This document shows positions 9,840 through 18,869 of a DNA stretch of 64,000 bases, piece by piece. The notes under the pieces were generated by a model. It was not told the DNA's origin. It made no database searches and saw only the letters and a list, made by a program, of their open reading frames with translations. Both the position numbers and the translations under genes were made by a program. Positions within the stretch are counted from its first letter, which is position 1. Every line of letters begins with the position of its first letter. Source of the DNA: Ectopseudomonas alcaliphila (lineage in GTDB: Bacteria > Pseudomonadota > Gammaproteobacteria > Pseudomonadales > Pseudomonadaceae); assembly GCF_900101755.1 (NCBI RefSeq), contig NZ_FNAE01000005.1, positions 1 through 64,000 on the forward strand, written 5' to 3'.

Positions 9840-10802
9840 ATGAATCAACCGCGCTACAAGATCGTGTTCGACGGCCAACTGATGCCCGAGGCCTCACTGG
9901 AAACGGTCAAGGACAACCTGGCTCGCCTGTTCAAGAGCGACCCTGCCCGCATCGAAAATCTGTTCAGTGGGGCGCCGGTGGCGCTCAAGCGTGATCTGGG
10001 CGAGGGCGAGGCAGAGCAGTACCTCAACGCGCTGCAGAAAGCGGGCGCCAATGTGCGCAAGGAGCTGGATCAGGCTGCCAGCCTCAGCCTGGTGCCAACC
10101 GAAGCCGAAACCGAGCAGGCCGTGGAAGCCGCCACCTCGAGCATGACCTGCCCCAAATGCGGCCACGAGCAAGCCAAGGCGATCGAGTGCTCCGCCTGCG
10201 GCATCATCATCGAGAAATACCTCGCCCGCCAGGCACAACTGGCCGAAGCCGCTCCTGCCCCGGCTCCCGTCGCAGCGACGGCATCGCCCTACGCGCCACC
10301 TCAGGCGAATGTCGCCGAGCAGTTGCCGCAGTACTCCGAGCTCAAGGTGTTCAGCGTCAGCGGCCGGATCGGCCGCGTGCGTTATCTGGGCTGGACCATG
10401 GCCATGCTGCTGTGCATGTTGCCGCTGATGCTGGTGTTCGCCGGCGCCTCGGTCATGTCCAGCGTGCTGGGTACGCTGATACTGGGTGTCGCGGTGATCG
10501 CCATGATCGTGGTTGGCGTGTTCATCGGCGTTCAGCGCCTGCACGACATGGGCTGGTCCGGCTGGCTGTGGCTGGTCAACTTTGTTCCCTTCATCGGCAC
10601 CGTCTTTGCCCTGCTGATGCTGATCATCCCTGGCACTCAAGGCGTCAACCGCTACGGTCCGCCGCCACCGCCGAACAGCACCGGGGTCAAGGTGCTGGCC
10701 TGGCTGTTCCTGCTGGTGCCAGTAACCGGCATCGTGGCCGCCATCGCCCTGCCCCAGTATCAGAGCTATGTCGAGCGCGCCGCCGAGTACCAGGAGCGCT
10801 AG
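9840..10802 (+). CDS. Zinc-ribbon and DUF805 domain membrane protein
   Basis: Function unknown. Residues 1-75 form a small charged domain, residues 101-125 hold a zinc ribbon (CPKCGHEQ then CSACG), then a proline/alanine linker, and residues about 180-285 form a DUF805 membrane domain with several helices and the typical VQRLHDMGWSGW block. A final hydrophobic segment ends in ALPQYQSYVERA, like the end of a pilin helix. The start ATG at 9840 follows AAGGAAG. It is followed after nine bases by the SDR gene. Confidence 0.82.
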   Translation: MNQPRYKIVFDGQLMPEASLETVKDNLARLFKSDPARIENLFSGAPVALKRDLGEGEAEQYLNALQKAGANVRKELDQAASLSLVPTEAETEQAVEAATSSMTCPKCGHEQAKAIECSACGIIIEKYLARQAQLAEAAPAPAPVAATASPYAPPQANVAEQLPQYSELKVFSVSGRIGRVRYLGWTMAMLLCMLPLMLVFAGASVMSSVLGTLILGVAVIAMIVVGVFIGVQRLHDMGWSGWLWLVNFVPFIGTVFALLMLIIPGTQGVNRYGPPPPPNSTGVKVLAWLFLLVPVTGIVAAIALPQYQSYVERAAEYQER

Positions 10803-10811
10803 CCCTCGACC

Positions 10812-11600
10812 ATGCGCAGCTATGCACTGATCACCGGCGCCTCCAGCGGCATTGGCCTGGCCTTGGCCGAAGCCCTGGCACGCCGGGGGCGCAACCTGAT
10901 CCTGGTGGCGCGCCGACGTGATGCGCTGGAAAGCATCGCCTGCGAGCTGGCGCAACGCTTCGGCGTCGAGGTGCTGTTTCGCCTCTGCGACCTGAGCGAG
11001 CCGCTGCAACTGTCCGGCCTGCTGCTGGAGCTGGAAGAAGGTCAGTGGCATGTCGACCTGCTGGTGAACAACGCCGGCCTGGGTTGCGCCGGTCCGTTCC
11101 TGGAGCAGGACTGGAGTCGCGAGCTGGAGCAGCTGGAAGTCAACGTGCTGGCGCTGACCCGCCTGTGTCACGCACTCGGTCAGCGCATGGCCGAGCACGG
11201 CAGCGGGCAGATTCTCAACGTCGCCTCGGTGGCCGCCTTCCAGCCCGGCCCCTGGATGAGCAGCTACTACGCCAGCAAGGCCTATGTGCTGCACTTTTCC
11301 GAGGGTTTGCGCGAAGAGCTGAAAAGCCGCGGCGTACGTGTATCTGTACTCTGCCCCGGCCCGACCCACAGCGCCTTCTTCCGCGCGGCGCAGATGGACG
11401 TCACGCGGATTGCCGGTAGCAAGCTGATGATGAGCGCCGAAGAAGTCGCGCTGATCACCGTTCGCGCATTGGAAAAGAACCGCGCCATCATCATTCCCGG
11501 CTGGCGCAATCGCCTGCTGGCCCTGAGTCCGCGCCTGGGGCCGCGCTGGCTGGTGCGCAAAATCAGTGGTCGACTGACCCGCCCCTTCACCAGCGCCTGA
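10812..11600 (+). CDS. Short-chain dehydrogenase/reductase
   Basis: Classical SDR of 262 residues. The NAD(P)-binding TGASSGIG is at residues 8-15, NNAG at 86-89, the catalytic serine near S139, and Y152-x3-K156. The R residues after the second beta strand (ARRRD) suggest NADP preference. The substrate is not predictable. It runs toward the AAA+ ATPase gene, whose end is eight bases away on the other strand. Confidence 0.9.
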   Translation: MRSYALITGASSGIGLALAEALARRGRNLILVARRRDALESIACELAQRFGVEVLFRLCDLSEPLQLSGLLLELEEGQWHVDLLVNNAGLGCAGPFLEQDWSRELEQLEVNVLALTRLCHALGQRMAEHGSGQILNVASVAAFQPGPWMSSYYASKAYVLHFSEGLREELKSRGVRVSVLCPGPTHSAFFRAAQMDVTRIAGSKLMMSAEEVALITVRALEKNRAIIIPGWRNRLLALSPRLGPRWLVRKISGRLTRPFTSA

Positions 11601-11608
11601 CCAGGCAC

Positions 11609-13090
11609 TCAGCCGGCGTTGACCGTCCTCCCATCGGCCCACTCGCGCAACGCCATCAAGCGCTCGGCCATCACCACGGACAGCGGCGCGGTGCTCTGCA
11701 GTGCGCGCAGCAGCAACCCCTGATCGACCGCCTGCTGCTGCGCCTGACCAGCGTATAGCGCGCTAACCACTGCCTGCTCGATCTCGGCGCCCGAGTAGCC
11801 CTCACTGGCAGCAGCCAGCTGCGCGAGATCGAAGCCGCCTGGTTCCAGTTCACGGCGTTGCAGGTGGATACGGAAGATATCGGCGCGCACCTCGGCGCTG
11901 GGCAGGTCGACGAAGAACAGCTCGTCGAAGCGCCCCTTGCGTACCAGTTCGGGCGGCAGACGGTCGATGGCATTGGCCGTGGCCACCACGAACACCGGCG
12001 CCTTGCGCTCGGCCATCCAGGTCAGCAAGGTGCCGAGCACCCGCTGGCTCACGCCGCCATCGTGATCGCCACTGGCCAACCCTTTCTCTACCTCGTCCAT
12101 CCACAGCACGCAGGGCGCCATCTGCTCGGCCAGACGCAGCGCCTCACGCAGATTGCGTTCGGTCTCGCCAAAGAACTTGTTGTACAGGCAGGCAAAATCC
12201 AGACGCAGCAGTGGCAAGCCCCAGAGTCCGGCCACTGCCTTGGCCGCCAGGCTCTTGCCGCCGCCCTGTACCCCGACCAGCATCACGCCTTTCGGCGCAT
12301 CCAGGAGTTTGCCTTCGAGAAAGCCGGCCTGACGTTCGGCCAGCCAGCGTTTGAGGTTGACCAACCCGCCGACTTCGGCGAAGCGTGCAGTGTCGTATTC
12401 GAAGCTGAGCACGCCCTCCAGATCCAGCAGCTGGAACTTGGTCTTGTTCAGCTCAGGGATGTCTTCCTGGGTGATCGCCCCGTCGTCGCAGATCACGTTG
12501 CGTGCCAGCGCGCGTGCCTCGGCGTGGCTGAGGCCGCGCAGGTTCTTCACCACCTGCTGCAGGGTACGGTTATCGGTGCGCACTCGCGCACCGCGATTGC
12601 CTTCGCTCCAGCGCGTCGCCTCGTCACGCACGATGCTCAGCAGCTCGTCCTCCGACGGCAAGGCCAGGCTGAAACGTGCCGCGAAACGCTGTACTTCGGC
12701 AGGCAGCTTGATCGCATGCGACACCAGCACCAGTGTCGGCTTGTGCGCGGCCTCGCTCATGGCGATTTCCTTGAGCAGACGCACCAGCCTGGGGTTGTCA
12801 TCGAGGAACGGATGCAGGTCGCACATCACGTAGAGGTTCGGCTGCGGATCGACCTTGATCATGCGCAGCGCCGCTTCGGGCTCCAGGGTCGGCGACTCGT
12901 CCACTGGTGCACCGCCGAAACCCAGACGCTGCAGGCCCTCGGTCACCGACCAGGTGTGCAGACCGAGGCCGCGCTTGATCGCCAGGCCAGTCAGGGTCTC
13001 CAGCACGCGCAGCTCGTCCCAGGACTCGATCACCACCAGCTTGACCTTGGAGTCCAGCACCAGTCCAAGATCATGAATATCGTTCTTCAA
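11609..13090 (-). CDS. AAA+ ATPase of the Ycf46-like family
   Basis: About 493 residues: an N-terminal region resembling a degenerate AAA domain, then an active AAA+ module with Walker A GVQGGGKS (K279) and Walker B VLWMDE, and a C-terminal lid ([13 protein letters not shown]). Related to Ycf46 of chloroplasts and cyanobacteria, whose job is poorly known. I prefer the TTG start at 13090 because AAGGAG (13097-13102) lies six bases upstream; GTG at 13093 is an alternative, and an ATG at 13150 would add 20 residues without a good ribosome site. It diverges from the SUMF1-fold gene. Confidence 0.88.
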   Translation of the reverse strand: MKNDIHDLGLVLDSKVKLVVIESWDELRVLETLTGLAIKRGLGLHTWSVTEGLQRLGFGGAPVDESPTLEPEAALRMIKVDPQPNLYVMCDLHPFLDDNPRLVRLLKEIAMSEAAHKPTLVLVSHAIKLPAEVQRFAARFSLALPSEDELLSIVRDEATRWSEGNRGARVRTDNRTLQQVVKNLRGLSHAEARALARNVICDDGAITQEDIPELNKTKFQLLDLEGVLSFEYDTARFAEVGGLVNLKRWLAERQAGFLEGKLLDAPKGVMLVGVQGGGKSLAAKAVAGLWGLPLLRLDFACLYNKFFGETERNLREALRLAEQMAPCVLWMDEVEKGLASGDHDGGVSQRVLGTLLTWMAERKAPVFVVATANAIDRLPPELVRKGRFDELFFVDLPSAEVRADIFRIHLQRRELEPGGFDLAQLAAASEGYSGAEIEQAVVSALYAGQAQQQAVDQGLLLRALQSTAPLSVVMAERLMALREWADGRTVNAG

Positions 13091-13213
13091 CACCGACTCC
13101 TTGTGAGATTTGGCCAGCCAGGCACGCAGGGTTACCATCCGCGGTTTCACAGAATCGAGAACTTACCGCATGGACCGCCTGAACACGCAGATCGTCGCCG
13201 GAGGCATCACGCC

Positions 13214-14041
13214 GTGCAAGTGCTGAAAGCGCGTTGCGTCACAGTATCCATGGCCATCGCAGCCGGCCTGCTGGTCAACCTGCCGGCCGTTGCTATCGAA
13301 ACCTTCAGCGACCCGTTGCCCGGCGGCGCTCAGGGCCCCGAAATGGTGGTCATTGCGGCTGGCGAGTTCCGCATGGGCGATGCCAGCGGTCGCGGCAATG
13401 ACAACGAGCGTCCACAACGATCTATTGCGTTCGCTCAACCCTTCGCCATGGGCCGCTACGAAGTCACCTTCGCCGACTGGCAGAAGTACGCCGACGCCAA
13501 CCAGTTGCCCATGCCTGACAACGAGGGCTGGGGCCTTTCGGCGCAGCGCCCGGTGATTCATGTGTCCTGGCGTGACGCTCACGCCTACACCCAGTGGTTA
13601 TCACGCGAGACGGGCGCGCGCTATCGCCTGCCGACCGAAGCCGAATGGGAGTATGCAGCGCGCGGAGGCAGCCAGAGCTACTACTGGTGGGGCGACGAAC
13701 TCGACAGCAGCGAGCAGGCGCCACGCGCTCACTGCCGCGGTTGCGCCAGCTCGCGCCTGTTACGCAACAAGACGGCAGCCGTCGGCCAGTTCCCGGCCAA
13801 TGGCTTCGGCTTGCACGACACGGCGGGCAACGTCTGGGAGTGGACGGCCTCGAACTTCACCCAGCGCTTCGACGGCAGCGAAACGCAGAGCGCCGGCCTG
13901 CTCGACAGCAGCCCGCGCGTGGTGCGCGGCGGCGCCTGGAACAGTGGCCCGGTCTACCTGCGCAGCAGCATGCGCGATCTCAAGCAACCGCATCACCGCG
14001 ACTATGCCCTGGGGTTTCGCGTGCTGCGCGAGCTACCCTGA
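13214..14041 (+). CDS. Secreted SUMF1/FGE-fold protein, probably not a formylglycine generator
   Basis: A 275-residue exported protein with a signal peptide (cleavage near AVA-IE, residues about 25-29) and one SUMF1/C-type-lectin-like domain: GEFRMGD, YEVTFADWQKYA, RLPTEAEWEYAARGG, GNVWEW, VRGGAWN. The two copper-binding cysteines of true formylglycine-generating enzymes appear replaced in the RGGAWNSGPVYLRSS block. The start is set at GTG 13214, with GGAGG nine bases upstream; ATG 13250 would give a weaker signal peptide. The reading frame stays open far upstream opposite the ATPase gene, but that part is antisense shadow. Confidence 0.82.
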   Translation: MQVLKARCVTVSMAIAAGLLVNLPAVAIETFSDPLPGGAQGPEMVVIAAGEFRMGDASGRGNDNERPQRSIAFAQPFAMGRYEVTFADWQKYADANQLPMPDNEGWGLSAQRPVIHVSWRDAHAYTQWLSRETGARYRLPTEAEWEYAARGGSQSYYWWGDELDSSEQAPRAHCRGCASSRLLRNKTAAVGQFPANGFGLHDTAGNVWEWTASNFTQRFDGSETQSAGLLDSSPRVVRGGAWNSGPVYLRSSMRDLKQPHHRDYALGFRVLRELP

Positions 14042-14242
14042 GAGACTGCCCAAAGTCTGCTGCGCGTCGGCCCTGCTGCGTTAAAAACAGGCTCGGAGGC
14101 CGCTTGCGGCCAACATCCTTCAGGGCGGCCCCGAAGGGGCGAGCGGAGCGAGTCATGCTCATGTACAAAAGTACAGTCGCCCGCGACTCCGACCGTTCCT
14201 CATCTGTTTTTGCGGGGCCGTCATCGGTATTGCACGATCCTG
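14042..14242. repeat. Suspected dispersed intergenic element with three small hairpins
   Basis: The space between the SUMF1-fold gene and coq7 holds short perfect palindromes: GGCCGC-TT-GCGGCC (14098-14111), GCCCC-GAA-GGGGC (14128-14140) and TGTAC-AAAA-GTACA (14162-14175). Their clustering looks like a dispersed repeat that I recall from other Pseudomonas genomes. No open frame of note is present. The exact ends are a guess. Confidence 0.45.
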
Positions 14243-14332
14243 GCTCGCGAGACTTTAGAACAGCCTCTGAGCCACGGACGACTTGGCGACTTTGCAGTAA
14301 ACTAGCCGGGTTGTTACCTCTGGAGGTGCCCC

Positions 14333-14980
14333 ATGGCCAGCGAACGCCAGTATTCCCCCGTCGACCGCCTGCTGCTGCAAGCCGATGCCGCGTTGCGCAC
14401 GCTGCTGCCATTCAGCGGCGCGTCGAGTCGCCCCTCGCCTGCCATCGTGCAGAACGAGACCGAGCTGAGCAGTGAGGAGTCGCGCCACGTCGCCGGCCTG
14501 ATGCGCATCAATCACACCGGTGAAGTGTGCGCCCAGGCGCTCTATCAGGGCCAGGCGCTGACCGCCAAGCTGCCGGAAGTGCGCAGCGCCATGGAGCATG
14601 CGGCCGACGAGGAGATCGACCACCTGGCCTGGTGCGAACAGCGTATTCGCGAACTGGGCAGCCAGCCCAGCGTGCTCAACCCGCTGTTCTACGGTCTGTC
14701 CTTCGGCGTTGGTGCCGTTGCCGGACTGGTCAGTGATCGCGTCAGCCTGGGTTTCGTCGCCGCCACCGAAGATCAGGTGTGTAAACACCTGGACGAGCAC
14801 CTGGAGCAACTGCCCGAGCACGACGCCAAGTCACGCGCCATCCTCGAGCAGATGCGCATCGACGAACAGCAGCACGCCAACAGCGCCCTGGCAGCGGGCG
14901 GCGTACGCTTCCCGGCACCGGTGAAGTTCGGCATGACCTTGTTGTCGAAGGTGATGACCAAGAGCACCTACCGCGTCTGA
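14333..14980 (+). CDS. coq7: 3-demethoxyubiquinol 3-hydroxylase
   Basis: Di-iron membrane-associated monooxygenase of ubiquinone synthesis that hydroxylates the 2-methoxy-6-polyprenyl intermediate. The 215-residue protein has the ferritin-like carboxylate/histidine motifs: [16 protein letters not shown] and DEQQHAN. Length fits the Pseudomonas/Acinetobacter family. The ATG at 14333 has TCTGGAGG upstream. In PAO1, speD lies between this gene and the OsmC gene; here the two end 47 bases apart. Confidence 0.95.
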   Translation: MASERQYSPVDRLLLQADAALRTLLPFSGASSRPSPAIVQNETELSSEESRHVAGLMRINHTGEVCAQALYQGQALTAKLPEVRSAMEHAADEEIDHLAWCEQRIRELGSQPSVLNPLFYGLSFGVGAVAGLVSDRVSLGFVAATEDQVCKHLDEHLEQLPEHDAKSRAILEQMRIDEQQHANSALAAGGVRFPAPVKFGMTLLSKVMTKSTYRV

Positions 14981-14984
14981 AACG

Positions 14985-15011
14985 AACGAGGGCGCCATTG
15001 GCGCCCTCGTT
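14985..15011. terminator. Shared hairpin between coq7 and the OsmC gene
   Basis: A 12-base perfect stem (AACGAGGGCGCC 14985-14996 with GGCGCCCTCGTT 15000-15011) and a three-base loop. It sits between two convergent genes and could stop both. Neither side has a strong T-tract, so efficiency is uncertain. Confidence 0.6.
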
Positions 15012-15027
15012 ACTGACACGACTCGAT

Positions 15028-15450
15028 TCAACCCAGCTCGACGATTTCGTAATCGTGGCTGATATCGACGCCGGCACGACCCAGCATGATCGAGGCCGAG
15101 CAGTACTTCTCCGCCGACAGTTCCACCGCCCTCTTCACCTGCGCCTCTTTCAGCCCGCGGCCCTTGACCACGAAGTGCAGGTGGATCTTGGTGAACACCT
15201 TGGGCTCCTCGTCGGCACGCTCGGCGTCGAGGAAGACTTCGCAGCTTTCTACCGGCTGGCGGCCCTTGCGCAGAATGCTGACCACATCGAAGTTGCTGCA
15301 GCCACCGAGGCCGATCAGCAGCATCTCCATCGGTCGAACACCGAGATTACGACCACCAGCATCGGGCGGACCGTCCATCACCACGACATGGCCACTACCG
15401 GACTCGCCGAGGAACAGAGCTTCACCGGCCCATTGCACACGCGCTTTCAT
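15028..15450 (-). CDS. OsmC/Ohr family peroxiredoxin-like protein
   Basis: Cytoplasmic OsmC-family protein of 140 residues. Both redox cysteines are present: C51 in GLGGCSNFDV and C117 in EKYCSAS. This subgroup (YhfA-like) is less well characterised than OsmC or Ohr proper. The ATG at 15450 (MKARVQW) is chosen; the open frame continues 14 residues upstream without family character. It converges with coq7 and diverges from vfr. Confidence 0.9.
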   Translation of the reverse strand: MKARVQWAGEALFLGESGSGHVVVMDGPPDAGGRNLGVRPMEMLLIGLGGCSNFDVVSILRKGRQPVESCEVFLDAERADEEPKVFTKIHLHFVVKGRGLKEAQVKRAVELSAEKYCSASIMLGRAGVDISHDYEIVELG

Positions 15451-15684
15451 CGAGATTGGCTCCCAGAGTGGAAAAGTTCGGCAGATTAGCACAGGCAGGC
15501 TGCAATCCGATGTGCACCGAATGCGCGAAAGTTCCGCACAGTTACGTTACCCAGGTCGCAAAAAACTACCTGGTCATAGTATGTCTGTTAAGCTGGCGTC
15601 GGAATGCTGGCACACTTGGCCGGATAACAAATAAGAAATTGCCGTTGGACAAAGGCCTTCACTTTTCATATTCGGGACTCGGGC

Positions 15685-16329
15685 ATGGTTGCTATTACCC
15701 TTACACCAAAAATCAAGAACCTCGACAAGCTTCTTGCACATTGTCATCGTCGTCGTTACACAGCCAAAAGCACCATCATCTACGCAGGTGATCGCTGCGA
15801 AACTCTGTTCTTCATCGTCAAGGGCTCGGTCACCATCCTGATCGAGGATGACGATGGCCGCGAGATGATCATCGCCTATCTCAACTCTGGCGACTTTTTC
15901 GGCGAAATGGGCCTGTTCGAGAAGGATGGCTCCGAGAAGGAACGCAGCGCCTGGGTTCGCGCCAAGACCGAATGCGAAGTAGCGGAAATCAGCTACGCCA
16001 AGTTCCGCGAGCTGACCCAGCAAGACCCCGAAATCCTCTTCGCCCTCGGTAGCCAGATGGCCGAGCGCCTGCGCAATACCACGCGCAAGGTCGGCGACCT
16101 GGCGTTCCTCGATGTCACTGGCCGTGTCGCGCGCACCCTGCTCGACCTGTGCAAGCAGCCGGACGCGATGACCCACCCGGATGGCATGCAGATCAAGATC
16201 ACGCGTCAGGAAATCGGCCGCATCGTCGGCTGCTCCCGTGAGATGGTCGGCCGTGTACTCAAGTCCCTGGAAGAACAGGGCCTGGTACATGTGAAGGGCA
16301 AGACCATGGTGGTCTTCGGCACGCGCTGA
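15685..16329 (+). CDS. vfr: cAMP-responsive transcription factor Vfr (CRP family)
   Basis: Global regulator of virulence and quorum sensing in P. aeruginosa. The 214-residue length equals PAO1 Vfr. Residues about 20-115 form the cyclic-nucleotide domain with GEMGLFE and RSAWVRAKT (cAMP contacts), followed by the dimer helix, and the C-terminal helix-turn-helix [19 protein letters not shown]. Upstream (15451-15684) I see a short palindrome CCAGGT/ACCTGG around an A-tract but no convincing promoter or Vfr site. Confidence 0.95.
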   Translation: MVAITLTPKIKNLDKLLAHCHRRRYTAKSTIIYAGDRCETLFFIVKGSVTILIEDDDGREMIIAYLNSGDFFGEMGLFEKDGSEKERSAWVRAKTECEVAEISYAKFRELTQQDPEILFALGSQMAERLRNTTRKVGDLAFLDVTGRVARTLLDLCKQPDAMTHPDGMQIKITRQEIGRIVGCSREMVGRVLKSLEEQGLVHVKGKTMVVFGTR

Positions 16330-16344
16330 ACCAGCCCCCAATAG

Positions 16345-16372
16345 AAAAAGCCGGCTTGATTGCCGGCTTTTT
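16345..16372. terminator. Bidirectional intrinsic terminator between vfr and trpC
   Basis: AAAAAGCCGGC (16345-16355) pairs perfectly with GCCGGCTTTTT (16362-16372) around a six-base loop. Both strands end in a run of five T, so it should terminate vfr on the plus strand and the trp operon on the minus strand. Confidence 0.9.
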
Positions 16373-16380
16373 CATGCGCG

Positions 16381-17220
16381 TTATTCCGGGTCCGTGCCGA
16401 TTACTGCAGGCCGGCCGCGTTCGGGAAAGAACAGACGCTGCAATTCGCTGCCCGGGCTTTCCGCGCGCATGAAAGCCTCGCCGACCAGGAAGGCGTAGAC
16501 CTCGTTGATCTCCATCAGCTCGACATCGGCGCGGTTGAGAATGCCGCTTTCGGTCACCACCAGGCGATCACGCGGAATACGCGGCAGCAAGTCGAGAGTA
16601 GTTTCCAGGGACACCTCGAAACTGTGCAGGTTACGGTTGTTGATGCCCACCAGCGGTGTGTCCAGAGTCTTCAGCGCACGTTCCAGCTCGTCGCCGTCAT
16701 GCACCTCCACCAGCACGTCGAGACCGACGTCCTTGGCCACTGAGGCCAGTTCGGCCATGCGCACGTCATCCAGGCAGGAAACGATCAGCAGCACGCAGTC
16801 CGCACCGAGGGCACGGGCTTCGACGATCTGGTAGGGATCGACCATGAAGTCCTTGCGAATCACCGGCAGCGCGCAGGCCGCGCGGGCCTGCTGCAGGTAT
16901 TCGTCGGCGCCCTGGAAGAAATCGATATCGGTCAACACCGACAGGCAGGTGGCGCCGCCCGCTTCGTAGCTGCGGGCGATATCCGCCGGCACGAAGTCGG
17001 CGCGCAGCACGCCCTTGCTCGGCGAGGCTTTCTTGATCTCGGCGATCACTGCCGGCTGCTTGCGCGCAGCCTGCTCGAGCAGCGCACGGGCAAAGCCACG
17101 CGGTGCATCGGCACTGCGCGCGGCAGTCTCAACCTCAGCCAGGCTGACCTGAGCGCGACGCGCCGCCACTTCCTCGAACTTACGGGCGACGATCTTCTCC
17201 AGTACGGTTGGTACGCTCAC
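16381..17220 (-). CDS. trpC: Indole-3-glycerol phosphate synthase
   Basis: TIM-barrel enzyme converting carboxyphenylaminodeoxyribulose phosphate to indole-3-glycerol phosphate. The 279-residue length fits the monofunctional Pseudomonas enzyme. Motifs include [11 protein letters not shown] near the N-terminus, [16 protein letters not shown] and VTESGI. Its ATG overlaps the trpD stop (ATGA), and it is last in trpE-G-D-C, closed by the terminator at 16345-16372. Confidence 0.97.
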   Translation of the reverse strand: MSVPTVLEKIVARKFEEVAARRAQVSLAEVETAARSADAPRGFARALLEQAARKQPAVIAEIKKASPSKGVLRADFVPADIARSYEAGGATCLSVLTDIDFFQGADEYLQQARAACALPVIRKDFMVDPYQIVEARALGADCVLLIVSCLDDVRMAELASVAKDVGLDVLVEVHDGDELERALKTLDTPLVGINNRNLHSFEVSLETTLDLLPRIPRDRLVVTESGILNRADVELMEINEVYAFLVGEAFMRAESPGSELQRLFFPERGRPAVIGTDPE

Positions 17221-18263
17221 CCTTCGTTCTCCTGTTTGAATACCGCGGTAAAGGACACCAGCTCTTCCAGCTTCTCGCGCGCCAGGCCGGTGTGCAGTGC
17301 ATCATGCGCCAGCTGCATGCCTTCGCGCAGGCTGCTGGCATGATCGGCAGCGTAGAGGGCGGCACCGGCATTGAGCACGATCATGTCGGCGGCCTTCTGG
17401 CCGTTGTCGGTCTTGCGCCGACCGAGGGCATCGTGGATCAGCGCCAGCGACTGCTCGGCGTTGTCGACGGTCAGGCCGATCAGGCTCTGACTCTTGATCG
17501 CGAAATCCTCAGGCTGGATGCGGTACTCGCTGACCACGCCATTCTTCAGCTCGGCAATGAAGGTCGGCGCGGCAAGGCTGATCTCGTCCAGACCGTCCTG
17601 CGCGTGCACCACCAGTACGTGCTCGCTGCCCAGACGCTGCAGCACTTCGGCCATCGGTCGGCACAGGGCCTGGCTGAACACGCCGATCACCTGGTGTTTG
17701 GCGCCGGCCGGGTTGGTCATCGGGCCAAGCATATTGAAGATGGTACGCAGGCCCAGCTCGCGACGCGGGCCGATGGCATGCTTCATCGCCCCGTGATGGG
17801 ACGGCGCGAACATGAAACCGACGCCCACGCTCTCGACGCAGCGCGCCACCTGCTCCGGTTTGAGTCCCAGGTAGACGCCGGCAGCCTCGAGCAGATCGGC
17901 ACTGCCACTCTTGCCGGAGACTGCGCGGTTGCCGTGCTTGGCCACCTTGCCACCGGCTGCCGCGACGACGAAGGCCGCAGCGGTGGAGACGTTGAAAATG
18001 TTCATGCCATCGCCACCGGTACCGCAGGTGTCGACCAGTCGCTCGGCATCGATGACCACGGGCGCGGCCAGCTCGCGCATGACGCTGGCGGCACCGACAA
18101 TCTCGTCGATGGTCTCGCTCTTCATGCGCATACCCATGAGGAAGGCGCCGATCTGCGCGTCGGTGCACTGACCGGTCATGATCTCGCGCATCACCGCCTG
18201 CATTTCCTCGGTGGTCAGATCGAGCTGAGCGACGATGCGGCCCAGGGCTTCCTTGATATTCAT
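17217..18263 (-). CDS. trpD: Anthranilate phosphoribosyltransferase
   Basis: Transfers phosphoribose from PRPP to anthranilate. The 348-residue protein has the PRPP-binding GTGGDG at residues 81-86, the NVSTA block and [15 protein letters not shown]. Four-base overlaps at both ends (with trpG and trpC) show tight translational coupling. Confidence 0.97.
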   Translation of the reverse strand: MNIKEALGRIVAQLDLTTEEMQAVMREIMTGQCTDAQIGAFLMGMRMKSETIDEIVGAASVMRELAAPVVIDAERLVDTCGTGGDGMNIFNVSTAAAFVVAAAGGKVAKHGNRAVSGKSGSADLLEAAGVYLGLKPEQVARCVESVGVGFMFAPSHHGAMKHAIGPRRELGLRTIFNMLGPMTNPAGAKHQVIGVFSQALCRPMAEVLQRLGSEHVLVVHAQDGLDEISLAAPTFIAELKNGVVSEYRIQPEDFAIKSQSLIGLTVDNAEQSLALIHDALGRRKTDNGQKAADMIVLNAGAALYAADHASSLREGMQLAHDALHTGLAREKLEELVSFTAVFKQENEG

Positions 18264-18856
18264 GCGCGCACGCCTCCGGTCTGCTTGAGGAAGTTGGCGA
18301 ACAGTTCATGGCCCTGCTCGGTGAGGATGGATTCGGGATGGAACTGCACGCCCTCGATGTTCAGGGTCTTGTGGCGCAGGCCCATGATCTCGTCGACCGA
18401 GCCGTCTTCATGCTGGGTCCAGGCGGTGATCTCCAGGCAGTCCGGCAGGGTTTCGCGCTTGACCACCAGGGAATGATAGCGGGTCACGGTGAGCGGGTTG
18501 TTGAGGCCGGCGAACACGCCCTTGTCTTCATGGAACACCGGGCTGGTCTTGCCGTGCATCACCTGGCGCGCACGCACCACGTCACCGCCGTAGGCCTGGC
18601 CGATGCTCTGGTGGCCGAGGCAGACACCCAGGATCGGCAGCTTGCCGGCGAAATGCAGGATGGCCTCGATGGACACGCCCGCCTCGGTCGGCGTGCACGG
18701 GCCGGGCGAGACGACGATGCGCTCGGGCTTGAGCGCTTCGATCTCGGCGATGGTCAGTTCGTCGTTGCGAATCACGTGCACGTCGGCGCCCAGCTCACCC
18801 AGGTACTGCACGACGTTGTAGGTGAAGGAGTCGTAGTTGTCGATCATCAAAAGCAT
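18260..18856 (-). CDS. trpG: Anthranilate synthase component II (glutamine amidotransferase)
   Basis: Supplies ammonia from glutamine to TrpE. The 198-residue protein has the class I amidotransferase triad C79 (GVCLGHQ), H173 and E175 (FHPES), with the oxyanion loop PGPCTP. GAGGAG lies seven bases before the ATG. Only 13 bases separate it from the trpE stop. In P. aeruginosa this trpE-trpG junction holds the R/F pyocin cluster, which is absent here. Similar PabA proteins exist, but the trp context decides. Confidence 0.95.
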   Translation of the reverse strand: MLLMIDNYDSFTYNVVQYLGELGADVHVIRNDELTIAEIEALKPERIVVSPGPCTPTEAGVSIEAILHFAGKLPILGVCLGHQSIGQAYGGDVVRARQVMHGKTSPVFHEDKGVFAGLNNPLTVTRYHSLVVKRETLPDCLEITAWTQHEDGSVDEIMGLRHKTLNIEGVQFHPESILTEQGHELFANFLKQTGGVRA

Positions 18857-18869
18857 GGTACGGCTCCTC

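Noticed and set aside
9894..11642. 582-codon minus-strand open frame
   Set aside because: Antisense to the DUF805 and SDR genes; its H/Q/G-rich composition is typical of a shadow frame in GC-rich DNA.
11858..13213. Long open plus-strand frame continuous with the SUMF1-fold gene
   Set aside because: It is antisense to the AAA+ ATPase gene, has no family-like sequence, and the signal peptide and ribosome site define a start at 13214.
15600..15625. Second sigma-54 promoter upstream of vfr (TGGCACACTTGGCC)
   Set aside because: The GG and GC doublets are eight, not ten, bases apart.
15493..15684. vfr promoter and a Vfr autoregulatory site
   Set aside because: No -35/-10 pair or CRP-type palindrome matched well enough to report.
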